Assembly (NCBI GenBank): GCA_017998555.1
Contig: JAGOCU010000069.1
Span: forward strand, 1 to 8,603
Reading direction: 5' to 3'
Source of the DNA: Thermoflexales bacterium
GTDB lineage: Bacteria; Chloroflexota; Anaerolineae; J036; Brachytrichaceae
DNA: 8,603 nt
The notes under the pieces were generated by a model. That model searched no databases. It was not told the origin of the DNA and saw only the letters and a program-made list of their open reading frames with translations. Both the position numbers and the translations under genes were made by a program. Below, piece after piece: positions 1 to 6,435 of this stretch (position 1 is its first letter; every line of letters starts with the position of its first letter).

Positions 1-749
1 CCGCCCGTGATGGTGCTCAGGGCCGGCGCGCCGCTGGTCGGACAGCCGTCGCAGGAGCCGAAGTTGAGCAGCGGCCGGTTCGCCACGGACGCGTAGCCAT
101 CGACCCAGGCCCGGGTCGGAATTGGCCCGTAGAAACCCGGCTCGGCATCGATCGCGCCGACCACGTTGATCAGGCCCGAATACGGCGCCGCCGCAACCGA
201 GGCCGCAACCCGATTCACCATCAGACCCCATTCGCGGCCGTGATTGCTGCCCGTCGCGCCACGATAATTGTTCGTTCCCAGCGCGACGGTAATCGGAATC
301 CCAGCCGGAACGCAATTCGCGTAGCCGGTCATGAAGTTGCGGGCGGCGATCTCGACCTGGCCCAACGTTGCGAGTTCCGCGGCAAAGTAGTAGACGCCCG
401 GCACCTGGACACCGCCGCCCAGGGTGACGGTATAGGGCTGCCCAAACGCCAGGACGATCGTTCCAGAGGTCGCGGCCTGACCGGCCGCGCAGCCCCATCC
501 GTTCAGCCGCGACGGGATCAAGGAGTCGACATAGCGCGACGTGGTCGGACCGGTTGGAATCTCCCCGACGCTTCCAAACACCGGCAGGTAGAGCGTCCGG
601 GATGGCGCAAATGTTGCGCCAAGGGCCTCCTGGGCCGGTCCAGCCTGCGCGCGATCCGTCTCGGACGCCCGAGCCGATCCGCCGAGTATGAAGACCGCGA
701 TTGCGGTGACTGCCATCAATCCGGGAAGCATTACCAGTGCGCGTCTCAT
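1..749 (-). CDS. Secreted protein of unknown function, 3' end beyond the window
   Basis: The frame is open from an ATG at 749-747 to the left edge, giving 249 residues without a stop, so the C-terminus is missing. Residues 1-29 are a Sec-type signal peptide: MRR, a hydrophobic core LVMLPGLMAVTAIAVFILGG, then a probable cleavage after SARA. The mature part contains TLYLPVFGS (53-60), YANCVPAGIP (142-151), GAIDAEPGF (198-205), TRAWVDGY (211-218) and NFGSCDGCP (229-236). The acidic IDAEP strand followed by W-x-x-GY recalls secreted TIM-barrel glycosidase-like proteins (GH25/DUF1906-like), but I cannot assign a family and no catalytic claim is made. The start is fixed by the hemW stop: TGA and ATG share one base (TGATG), which suggests translational coupling, and no strong Shine-Dalgarno sequence precedes it. 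It is probably the last or a middle gene of a hemW transcript. That it is a real, exported protein is fairly sure; its function is unknown. Confidence 0.8.
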   Translation of the reverse strand, partial: MRRALVMLPGLMAVTAIAVFILGGSARASETDRAQAGPAQEALGATFAPSRTLYLPVFGSVGEIPTGPTTSRYVDSLIPSRLNGWGCAAGQAATSGTIVLAFGQPYTVTLGGGVQVPGVYYFAAELATLGQVEIAARNFMTGYANCVPAGIPITVALGTNNYRGATGSNHGREWGLMVNRVAASVAAAPYSGLINVVGAIDAEPGFYGPIPTRAWVDGYASVANRPLLNFGSCDGCPTSGAPALSTITG

Positions 750-1897
750 CACACAAACATCCGAAAGACATGGTTGCTGAGGAAGCGGCCCTTCTCGGTC
801 AGGCGCGCGCCGTCCGCATCCACTGTCACCAGGCCCCGCGCCTGTCCATCGGCGAGGGCGTCGGCAAAGAACGTCGTCATCGGCGCGCCGTAGCGCGCCT
901 CGAACCGGGCATGGGTCATCCCCTCCTGCAGCAGGCGCATGCCCAACATCATCGTCTCGCCCCGCGACATGCGCGCATCGATATCCTCATGCGATTGCTC
1001 GACCGCGCCCGCCCGGATGGCATCCTCGCTCTGGCTGGCTCGCTCGATGTAGTCGGCCGGGCGCCGGGCGTTCCACCAGCGCCGATCGATCGAGCTGGAG
1101 TGCGCGCCCGCGCCGAGCCCATAGTATGGCTCATTTCGCCAGTAGATGAGGTTGTGGGCGCAGGCCCGGCCGGGCCGGCTCCAGTTGCTGATCTCGTAGT
1201 GCGCGTAGCCCGCTTCGCCCATCCGCGCCTCGGCATGGTCGTACATGTCCGCCGCCGCGTCGGGATCGGGCAAGGGCAGCGTGCCGCGCCGGGTCAGATC
1301 CTGCAAGGGCGTGCCAGCCTCGATGGTGAGGGCATACAACGATATGTGATCGGGCGCCAGAGCGAGCGCGGCATCGAGGGTGCGCCGCCAGGTCTCAAGC
1401 CCCTGATGCGGCAGGCCAAAGATGAGGTCGAGGCTGACGTTGTCAAAGCCGGCCGCCCGGGCGAGATCGATGGCGGTCGTCACTTCGGCCCAGCCATGCT
1501 CGCGGCCAAGCAAGGTGAGCTCGGCCGGATCGGCGCTCTGCGCGCCAAAAGACAGGCGATTCGCGCCGACCGCCCTGAGCGCGCGCAGGCTATCCAGGGT
1601 GACCGTGCCCGGATTGCATTCGATCGTGGTCTCGGCGCCAGGCTGCATGTCGAAGGCGTCGTGGCAGGTCTGGATGAGATGCCCAAGCTGGTCGGCGGAC
1701 AGCAGCGAAGGCGTGCCGCCGCCGAAGAAGATCGTATGTGCGGAAGGGCGCTGCCCGCCTGCGCGCGCCACGATTTCGCGGGCCAGGGCCTGGGTGTACG
1801 GTTCGTACAAGTCGTTCAGGCCGACATACGTGTTGAAGTCGCAGTAGCTGCAACGGTGCCGGCAGAACGGGATGTGCAGATAGAGTCCGGTCTGCAT
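749..1897 (-). CDS. hemW: Heme chaperone HemW (radical SAM, formerly HemN-like)
   Basis: The product has 382 residues, the usual size for HemW. The radical SAM cluster motif CxxxCxxC is at C12, C16 and C19 within HIPFCRHRCSYCDF; the residue two after the last Cys is F, not the extra Cys seen in true coproporphyrinogen oxidase HemN, which favours HemW. Further family motifs are GGGTPS (59-64, SAM binding), ECNPGTV (93-99), SFGAQS (116-121), LDLIFGLPHQ (156-165), and HYEISNW with HN..YW and GLGAGAHS (233-267). The C-terminal HemN_C domain ends in KGRFLSNHVF. HemW binds a 4Fe-4S cluster, SAM and heme in the cytoplasm and is implicated in delivering heme to respiratory proteins; many databases mislabel it as oxygen-independent coproporphyrinogen III oxidase. 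The ATG at 1897 is used because the LYLHIPFC motif begins five residues later, as usual. No Shine-Dalgarno is visible; a TATAGT hexamer lies 10 nt upstream, so a nearly leaderless mRNA is likely. A secreted-protein gene overlaps its stop by one base. Confidence 0.95.
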   Translation of the reverse strand: MQTGLYLHIPFCRHRCSYCDFNTYVGLNDLYEPYTQALAREIVARAGGQRPSAHTIFFGGGTPSLLSADQLGHLIQTCHDAFDMQPGAETTIECNPGTVTLDSLRALRAVGANRLSFGAQSADPAELTLLGREHGWAEVTTAIDLARAAGFDNVSLDLIFGLPHQGLETWRRTLDAALALAPDHISLYALTIEAGTPLQDLTRRGTLPLPDPDAAADMYDHAEARMGEAGYAHYEISNWSRPGRACAHNLIYWRNEPYYGLGAGAHSSSIDRRWWNARRPADYIERASQSEDAIRAGAVEQSHEDIDARMSRGETMMLGMRLLQEGMTHARFEARYGAPMTTFFADALADGQARGLVTVDADGARLTEKGRFLSNHVFRMFV

Positions 1898-1907
1898 GGG
1901 TCGGGCG

Positions 1908-1913
1908 ACTATA
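1908..1913 (-). promoter_or_regulatory. Putative -10 element of hemW
   Basis: On the minus strand this reads TATAGT, a good -10 hexamer, followed by 10 nt and then the hemW ATG. A start site about 7 nt downstream would leave a leader of only some 4 nt. The position of a -35 box falls at the edge of the long inverted repeat and shows no TTGACA-like match. Confidence 0.45.
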
Positions 1914-1928
1914 GCGTATGACGGAACG

Positions 1929-1995
1929 CATTTTCGGAGGCGATATGGACCGCCCCGGCGTAGGCTTGGGGCGGTCCATATCGCCTCCGAAAATG
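1929..1995. repeat. Perfect 28-bp inverted repeat with 11-nt loop
   Basis: Arms at 1929-1956 and 1968-1995 are exact reverse complements over 28 bp, with loop 1957-1967. A further GGAAC/GTTCC match continues the stem beyond a 2-nt bulge. It begins 13 nt beyond the stop of the beta-helix gene and ends 15 nt before the putative -10 of hemW. As RNA it would be a very stable hairpin that could end transcription or protect the 3' end of the beta-helix mRNA. There is no U-run after the stem on either strand, so it is not a standard intrinsic terminator. A cruciform, an operator or a small palindromic repeat element are alternatives. Confidence 0.85.
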
Positions 1996-2008
1996 TTCCT
2001 GTGGCGAC

Positions 2009-5000
2009 CTATCGCGCCACAATCGGCAGATACGCCTTCAGACCCCCGACCTGAATCGTCGTCTCCCACATGGCCTCGCCCCCGAAGTTCGAGGCGACCA
2101 CCCGCACCAGTTTTTCGCCGGTCAGCGACGCCCAGTTCAGGACCCGCGTCGAGGTCGTGCCGCCGCCGATGTCCGCGGGTGGGGCGAGGCTGGTCGCGGA
2201 CCAAAGGTAATCGACCGATGCCGTCACGCCAGGTAGATTGCCTAGAAACGAGAAGCCCGTCGTCACCGTGATCGTCACGCTCTTGCCCTTGGCGATCTGA
2301 GCGGGCGGCGGCGTGATGGGGCCGACACTGGCCACGCCACCGTCGGCATACAGCCGCGACAGGCGGGTGCTGGTCCCGGCCTCGTACTGCGCGATCGTGC
2401 CGTAGTTGCGGCTGGTGCTGATCGTGCGCAAACCCTGGGTGCTTGTCAGGGCCGCGGGCAGGGTGAAGGTCCAGTCGCCACTGACTGTCGCCGTGGCGAC
2501 ACCCAGCGATTGCAAGCTCTCGGTCATCCCGTCGCGATCCTCAAGGAACACCTCGATCAGGCAGAACGGGCAGGTGCTGTCGATCGGGGGCAGATTGCCC
2601 GGCGGAAAACCCGGAATGCCGTTCGTGCCTTGCACCGCCGTTCCGACAATCGATGTCACCCGACCCGGGTTGAAGTAGGCCAGCGCATTGGGCACAGTCG
2701 GCCCAAACACGATCGGGGAGGCGCTGTTCAGGATCAGGTTGCCGCGATAGGTATTGCCATTCCCGCCAATGATGTCCTGCAGGTGGTTGATGGCCGCCGC
2801 GCGGCGGGTGAAGATGACGTTGTCGCGCAACGTTGAGAACTCACTGCTGTTGCGGATGCCCTCGCCGCAGGTGCCGGCATCGGCGCCCAACGCGTCGCGC
2901 CCGATGTAGTTGTTCTGGACCAGGAAGTCGCCGACCGAACCCAACTGGAGGGCGATGCCCTGGGTGGTGTTCGGATCGGCGCTCTCGATGAGCAGCCCGG
3001 CGATGATGTTGCGGTCGGCGGCATTTGGCCCGCCGATCTGATGCCGCTTGCCAAAAACTTGAATCCCCCACCCCCCCAGCCAGTTTCCACTGCCGGGCGC
3101 AAAGGCGCACGGATTGTTTGGATCCGGCGGCGCCGGGATCGTGCCATCGGCCCGCGTTCCGATGGTGTTGCCAACGATCCATGAGTCCTCGCCGCGCAAG
3201 GTAATCGCCGAAGCGCGCGAGCCGGCGATGCGGTTGTTGCGGATCACGTTACGGAAGGACGCCGCGGCGTCCTGGATCGTCGCGTCGTTCTCGGCCGTCT
3301 TGTTGCCGTTGTGGAAGTAGACACTCAGGCCATCCGGGGTCAACCCGAGCCAGTTCGCCTCGACGAAGTTGTCGCTGTCATTCAGCACGATGCCAAAGCC
3401 CATCAGACCCAATCCGCGCAGGATGTTGCGGTCGTCGTCGACCACCAGGATCTGGGTCGAGGCCGTGCCTGAGATCATGATGGTCGGGCCGGTCGTGCGG
3501 CCGCCGATGTTGGTCCGCTGGGTGTGCCCGTCGATGCTGATGTCACCGCCCTCGAGATTGCGCAGGGTCGAGTTATTGGTCAGGTTGATCTGCCAGGCCT
3601 GCTGCGCGGCAAGATATCCGGTGTCGGTGGTCGGGATCTTGAATGAGATCAGCACGGGTCGCGCCGCGGCCGGGACCGTGCGCGCCTCGACCACCGCCCG
3701 GCGCAGGGTGCACTCGCCCGGATAGGCGGTCTGGCCCGTCCCAGGCGTGGTGTAGCAAGTCTGTGACAGGCTGGTGCTGGGGTCGCTGGTCTTTGTCACG
3801 GTGATCACCGTTTTGTAGACCGGCGACGGAAGCGCCGGGATCGCCCGCGGCGCGAGGGTCGGGTAAGCCGGCGGCGATTGCGGGGTGACGGCCGGCGGGG
3901 CTGTGTTGTCCAGGGGGCCATACGGCGCATACATTCGCAGCGAGAGGCGGGTTGTGGTGCCGGCCGGGAATCCCTGGATTTGGTTAACAGCGACCGTTGT
4001 GCTGCTGGTCCGGATACCCTGATTGGCCTGCAGGGGGGCGGCCAGGGTGAAGGTAAACGCGCCGGTATTGGTCGCGGTGACGACCCCCAGAGACAGGAGC
4101 GCATCGTCGTGATCATCAAGCGTGTCGAGGAAGAGCTCGATCACACATCCGTTGCACGCGCTATTCACGGGCAACCCGGGCGCGGGCGGCTGACCGGGAT
4201 CGCCGGCCGCGCCAATGACGGTCCGGCTGACAATGGAGGTGATTTTGGCCGGATTGAAGTAAGCGTATCCGTCGGCGACCGACGGGTAGAAGTAGATGGC
4301 CTCGACCGATTGGCTGATGATGTTCCCCCGCATCAGGTTGTTGCCCAGGGTCTGGGTGATGAGGGTGGAGCCGCGCAGGCCGATCGCGCCGGTGTCGGCT
4401 TCCTGGCCCGGCGGAGCGATCACGGTATCGCCATTGGTGATGCCCGCCCGGACGATGCGGTTGGCCAGCAACTGATTGCGAGCGTCGGTGAGGACAATCC
4501 CATTCCCGCAGGTGCCCACCGGTTTACCGGCGCTGTCGACGCCGATCACGTTGTTGCGCACGATGTTGTCACCGTCCTCGAGGGTGATGGCGGTCAGGGG
4601 GGTGTTGAGCGGATCGTCGCTGGCCGAGAGCAGGCCGGCGATGCGGTTGTTCTCGATCACGTTGAAGCCGTTGTAGGCGACGATGCCGGCCCCGCCAAAC
4701 CAGTTGTTGAAGCGCGCATTGGCCTTGCACCAGCGGGCGGGGTCGATGGTCGGCACGGTCCCATCGCCGCGCGTGCCGATCTGATTGGACTGCACGAGAC
4801 CGTTTTGCCCGCGCAGGGTGATGGCGTTGGTGCGCGAGCCGGTGATGGTGTTATTCCGGTAGATGTTTCGGCGGCTGGCCTCAGCCTCGCCCGCGTTGGC
4901 CCGCGGGTCGGCCGACGGGTTGTTGTTGATGACGAAGACACTCTGGCCGTCCGAGGTCAGGCCCATCCAGTTGTTCTCGAACACGTTGTCGCTGGCGTTG

Positions 5001-5575
5001 AAGAGCACCGAAAGGTATTGAAAGGCGATGCCCCGAATCGTGTTGAAGCCGTCATTGACGATCAGGCGATCGGCGACGGCCGAGCCGTGCACGATGATCT
5101 TTGGGCCGCTGCTCCGGCCGCCGGGCTGGGTGCTGCCGTCCAGGGTGATCTGCCCACCCGCCAGATCGCGCAGATCGCTGCTGGCGGTCTCGGTGATCTT
5201 GATCGTCCAGAAGTGCGGGCTGGGCGGGTTGTCTGACTCAGCCGCCGGCAGGTTGAAGGCAATCAGCAGAGGGCGCTGGCCGGATGACGCCGCGCGGGCT
5301 TCGACGATGGCCCGGCGCAGGGTGCACTGGCCGGGAAAGGACGCGCAGGTCTCGGACATGCTCGTGGTCAGATCCGCGACGGTCGTGACGGTAATGGTCT
5401 TGGCGTAGGCGACCTCCGGCGCGCCTAGAACCTCAGGCGCGAGGGCGCGGTCCGGACCTGCGAGCAACACGACAGACGGCGAAGATGCGCTCGTCTGACG
5501 GATCCCCGCGGTCAGCCCCCACACCAAGAGCGCGCAAACAAGGCTGCCAACACCGACCCTGTACTTCGAGGACAT
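2009..5575 (-). CDS. Large secreted protein: two tandem CSLREA/beta-helix modules plus Ig-like domain
   Basis: The product has 1188 residues. Residues 1-30 form a signal peptide (SSKYRVGV, hydrophobic GSLVCALLVWGLTAG, cleavage near TSA). Two homologous modules follow, at about 59-549 and 588-1076. Each opens with a beta segment (KTITVTT / KTVITVTK) and a paired-Cys motif QCTLRRAI (C84) or ECTLRRAV (C622), a variant of the CSLREA motif. Each continues with many Asn-rich turns such as NVFENNWMGL, NNRIAGSR and RNNVIG, typical of PbH1/pectate-lyase-type right-handed parallel beta-helices, and ends in a beta domain with CxxCxIE (C474/C477 and C1002/C1005). An Ig/PKD-like domain spans about 1085-1180 and the last residues are YLPIVAR. 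The start at 5575 is chosen because AAGGAAG lies at proper distance upstream; an in-frame GTG at 5641 would put 22 charged residues before the signal peptide. The protein is expected at or outside the cell surface, as an adhesin or polysaccharide-binding protein; no catalytic residues were identified. The domain call is solid, the role is not. Confidence 0.93.
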   Translation of the reverse strand: MSSKYRVGVGSLVCALLVWGLTAGIRQTSASSPSVVLLAGPDRALAPEVLGAPEVAYAKTITVTTVADLTTSMSETCASFPGQCTLRRAIVEARAASSGQRPLLIAFNLPAAESDNPPSPHFWTIKITETASSDLRDLAGGQITLDGSTQPGGRSSGPKIIVHGSAVADRLIVNDGFNTIRGIAFQYLSVLFNASDNVFENNWMGLTSDGQSVFVINNNPSADPRANAGEAEASRRNIYRNNTITGSRTNAITLRGQNGLVQSNQIGTRGDGTVPTIDPARWCKANARFNNWFGGAGIVAYNGFNVIENNRIAGLLSASDDPLNTPLTAITLEDGDNIVRNNVIGVDSAGKPVGTCGNGIVLTDARNQLLANRIVRAGITNGDTVIAPPGQEADTGAIGLRGSTLITQTLGNNLMRGNIISQSVEAIYFYPSVADGYAYFNPAKITSIVSRTVIGAAGDPGQPPAPGLPVNSACNGCVIELFLDTLDDHDDALLSLGVVTATNTGAFTFTLAAPLQANQGIRTSSTTVAVNQIQGFPAGTTTRLSLRMYAPYGPLDNTAPPAVTPQSPPAYPTLAPRAIPALPSPVYKTVITVTKTSDPSTSLSQTCYTTPGTGQTAYPGECTLRRAVVEARTVPAAARPVLISFKIPTTDTGYLAAQQAWQINLTNNSTLRNLEGGDISIDGHTQRTNIGGRTTGPTIMISGTASTQILVVDDDRNILRGLGLMGFGIVLNDSDNFVEANWLGLTPDGLSVYFHNGNKTAENDATIQDAAASFRNVIRNNRIAGSRASAITLRGEDSWIVGNTIGTRADGTIPAPPDPNNPCAFAPGSGNWLGGWGIQVFGKRHQIGGPNAADRNIIAGLLIESADPNTTQGIALQLGSVGDFLVQNNYIGRDALGADAGTCGEGIRNSSEFSTLRDNVIFTRRAAAINHLQDIIGGNGNTYRGNLILNSASPIVFGPTVPNALAYFNPGRVTSIVGTAVQGTNGIPGFPPGNLPPIDSTCPFCLIEVFLEDRDGMTESLQSLGVATATVSGDWTFTLPAALTSTQGLRTISTSRNYGTIAQYEAGTSTRLSRLYADGGVASVGPITPPPAQIAKGKSVTITVTTGFSFLGNLPGVTASVDYLWSATSLAPPADIGGGTTSTRVLNWASLTGEKLVRVVASNFGGEAMWETTIQVGGLKAYLPIVAR
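2348..3814 (-). repeat. Internal module copy 2 of the beta-helix protein
   Basis: This stretch encodes residues 588-1076, the second homologous module. It follows a Pro-rich linker (about 550-587, with PPAVTPQSPPAYPTL). Compared with copy 1 it has an insertion between its first two Cys (TCYTTPGTGQTAYPGEC) and a GGPNAADRNIIAGL turn that is better conserved as a beta-helix motif. Confidence 0.85.
3929..5401 (-). repeat. Internal module copy 1 of the beta-helix protein
   Basis: This stretch encodes residues 59-549, the first of two homologous modules (491 residues against 489 in the second). Shared landmarks in the same order include CTLRRA, GLTSDGQSVF against GLTPDGLSVY, GSRTNAITLRG against GSRASAITLRG, GTRGDGT against GTRADGT, AYFNPAKITSIV against AYFNPGRVTSIV, CxxCxIE and TTRLS against TSTRLS. 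Confidence 0.85.
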
Positions 5576-5582
5576 GGGACTG

Positions 5583-5589
5583 CTTCCTT
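5583..5589 (-). promoter_or_regulatory. Ribosome binding site of the beta-helix gene
   Basis: The minus strand reads AAGGAAG here; its AAGGA core lies 9 nt before the ATG at 5575. This purine-rich site decides the start in favour of 5575 over the upstream in-frame GTG at 5641, which sits inside the CRP-like palindrome. Confidence 0.8.
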
Positions 5590-5625
5590 TCCCCCCGCGA
5601 CTGATCTGTGATTCGTCCGAGTTGA

Positions 5626-5643
5626 TTGTGACATATTTCACAA
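5626..5643. promoter_or_regulatory. CRP/FNR-family-type operator (TTGTGA-N6-TCACAA)
   Basis: Positions 5626-5631 and 5638-5643 form a perfect 6-bp inverted repeat around a 6-bp AT-rich spacer (CATATT). The inner TGTGA-N6-TCACA is the symmetrical consensus recognised by CRP and related cAMP/CRP-FNR family regulators. The centre lies about 59 nt upstream of the beta-helix ATG (minus strand) and about 85 nt upstream of the plus-strand ATG at 5720. A further TGTGA half-site stands at 5607-5611, exactly 20 bp from the one at 5627-5631. Which gene it controls, and by which regulator, is inferred; a chance match is possible but unlikely for an 18-bp symmetrical site in a divergent intergenic region of GC-rich DNA. 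Confidence 0.55.
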
Positions 5644-5648
5644 AATGG

Positions 5649-5703
5649 GCGGGTTTGAACAGGTAGACGACGGCAGTGCCGTCGTCTACCCGCTCAAACC
5701 CGC
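5649..5703. repeat. Near-perfect 27-bp inverted repeat in the divergent intergenic region
   Basis: Arms 5649-5675 and 5677-5703 are reverse complements at 25 of 27 positions around a single central base, G5676. The two exceptions, A5659 opposite C5693 and A5661 opposite C5691, would be mismatches in a plus-strand RNA but G-U wobbles in a minus-strand RNA. The right arm ends 2 nt before the putative -10 of the plus-strand gene, and the left arm lies 5 bp from the CRP-like site. It could be a regulator site, a cruciform, or a 5' leader hairpin if beta-helix transcription starts upstream of it. Its sequence is unrelated to the repeat at 1929-1995. Confidence 0.8.
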
Positions 5704-5705
5704 GC

Positions 5706-5711
5706 TACGAT
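5706..5711 (+). promoter_or_regulatory. Putative -10 element of the nuclease-like gene
   Basis: TACGAT lies 8 nt before the ATG at 5720, so transcription would begin at or within 2 nt of the start codon. No Shine-Dalgarno is present between. The -35 region falls within the right arm of the long inverted repeat and has no clear TTGACA match. Confidence 0.4.
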
Positions 5712-5719
5712 GGACCCCC

Positions 5720-6421
5720 ATGCCCAGCGGCCCGATCGGCACCCTGCGCGAGAGCCCCCTTCACGCCGCGCTGAAGGCCTATTTCGCCCAGCCCGATGAC
5801 GAGCTCGAAGCGAAGGTCGAGGGCTACTGGATCGATATCCGGCGGCCCCGGCCGCCGCATGCCGACCAACTCATTGAGATTCAGACGCGTAATTTCAGCG
5901 CGATGAAGGCCAAGGTCCGCGACCTGTCCGAACGCTTTCCAATCCGGATCGTGCATCCCATCCCGGCCGAGAAGTGGTTGGTTCGCCTCGACACCGACAA
6001 TCGGGTCGTGTCACGTCGCAAATCACCGCGGCGCGGGCACTTCAGCCTGATCTTCGCCGAGCTGGTCAGCTTCCCCGAGGTCTTTACCCGGTCCAATCTG
6101 ACGCTTGAGGTCGTCCTCACCCGGGAGGAAGAAATCCGCAAGGAGCAGACACCCAAACGCAAACGCCGTTGGGCGAAGTCGTATCGCTCGATCGAGCGGC
6201 GCCTGCTGGACATCGTGGACTGGCAGATTTTCGAGGAGCCGGCCGATTTGCTCACCCTGCTCCCAACCGGCCTGCCGGCCGAATTCACCAACCGCGAACT
6301 GGCCGATGCCTGGGAAAAGCCGATCTGGCTCGCCCAACGCGCCACCTACTGCCTGACCGCGATGGGGGCGCTGGCCAAGACGGGCAAACGCGGCAACGCA
6401 TTTCTGTTTGGGGTGAGATAG
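5720..6421 (+). CDS. Putative PD-(D/E)XK nuclease-like protein with C-terminal winged helix
   Basis: The product has 233 residues with no signal peptide. The N-terminal half has the layout of a PD-(D/E)XK fold: helix with E11 (LRESPLHAALKAYF), strand with D39 (EGYWIDI), then LIEIQTRNF giving E53-x-Q55 in place of E-x-K, and a following Lys/Arg-rich helix (MKAKVRDLSERF). IRIVHPIPAEKWLVRLD (75-91) looks like the next core strands. A basic stretch KRKRRWAKSYRSIERR spans about 146-161. The end, EFTNRELADAW to GKRGNAFLFGV (188-231), matches a winged helix-turn-helix. This suggests a cytoplasmic DNA-binding, possibly DNA-cleaving protein; the catalytic Lys is replaced by Gln, which some families tolerate. 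The frame is open back to 5645, but that extension would translate the inverted repeat, so the ATG at 5720 is preferred. The next gene starts 14 nt after the stop. The fold assignment is by eye from motif spacing. Confidence 0.85.
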   Translation: MPSGPIGTLRESPLHAALKAYFAQPDDELEAKVEGYWIDIRRPRPPHADQLIEIQTRNFSAMKAKVRDLSERFPIRIVHPIPAEKWLVRLDTDNRVVSRRKSPRRGHFSLIFAELVSFPEVFTRSNLTLEVVLTREEEIRKEQTPKRKRRWAKSYRSIERRLLDIVDWQIFEEPADLLTLLPTGLPAEFTNRELADAWEKPIWLAQRATYCLTAMGALAKTGKRGNAFLFGVR

Positions 6422-6424
6422 AAT
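6419..6424 (+). promoter_or_regulatory. Putative -10 element of the small membrane protein gene
   Basis: TAGAAT overlaps the TAG stop of the preceding gene and ends 11 nt before the ATG at 6436. No Shine-Dalgarno lies between (the spacer is CGCGCCTTCTC), so the gene either starts on a short-leader mRNA from here or is read through from the upstream gene. Confidence 0.4.
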
Positions 6425-6435
6425 CGCGCCTTCTC

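Noticed and set aside
240..893. Plus-strand open frame of 217 codons at the left end
   Set aside because: It is antisense to the secreted-protein gene and the end of hemW, has an Arg/Ser-rich low-complexity product and no start signals.
749..1897. Annotation as coproporphyrinogen III oxidase HemN
   Set aside because: The cluster motif is CxxxCxxCDF without the additional Cys of HemN, and the short N-terminus and motif set fit HemW.
737..1921. Plus-strand open frame of 394 codons
   Set aside because: It is the antisense shadow of hemW, whose radical SAM motifs make the minus-strand reading certain.
1929..1995. Classical intrinsic terminator
   Set aside because: The stem is followed by AAAATG or mixed sequence, not by a U-run, on either strand; kept as an inverted repeat only.
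3878..5236. Plus-strand open frame of 452 codons
   Set aside because: It is the antisense shadow of the beta-helix gene; Gly/Val/Asp-biased product without domains or Shine-Dalgarno, caused by GC-rich codon bias.
5576..5641. Upstream GTG start at 5641 for the beta-helix gene
   Set aside because: It lies inside the CRP-like palindrome, lacks a Shine-Dalgarno, and would bury the signal peptide 22 residues in; the ATG at 5575 has AAGGAAG at good spacing.
5645..5719. Upstream ATG start at 5645 for the nuclease-like gene
   Set aside because: The extra 25 residues would be encoded by the inverted repeat and the -10-like box; homology-like sequence begins at the ATG at 5720.
6169..6435. Longer frame leading into the 133-residue membrane protein
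   Set aside because: The added part overlaps the wHTH-encoding end of the preceding gene out of frame and reads as shadow sequence.
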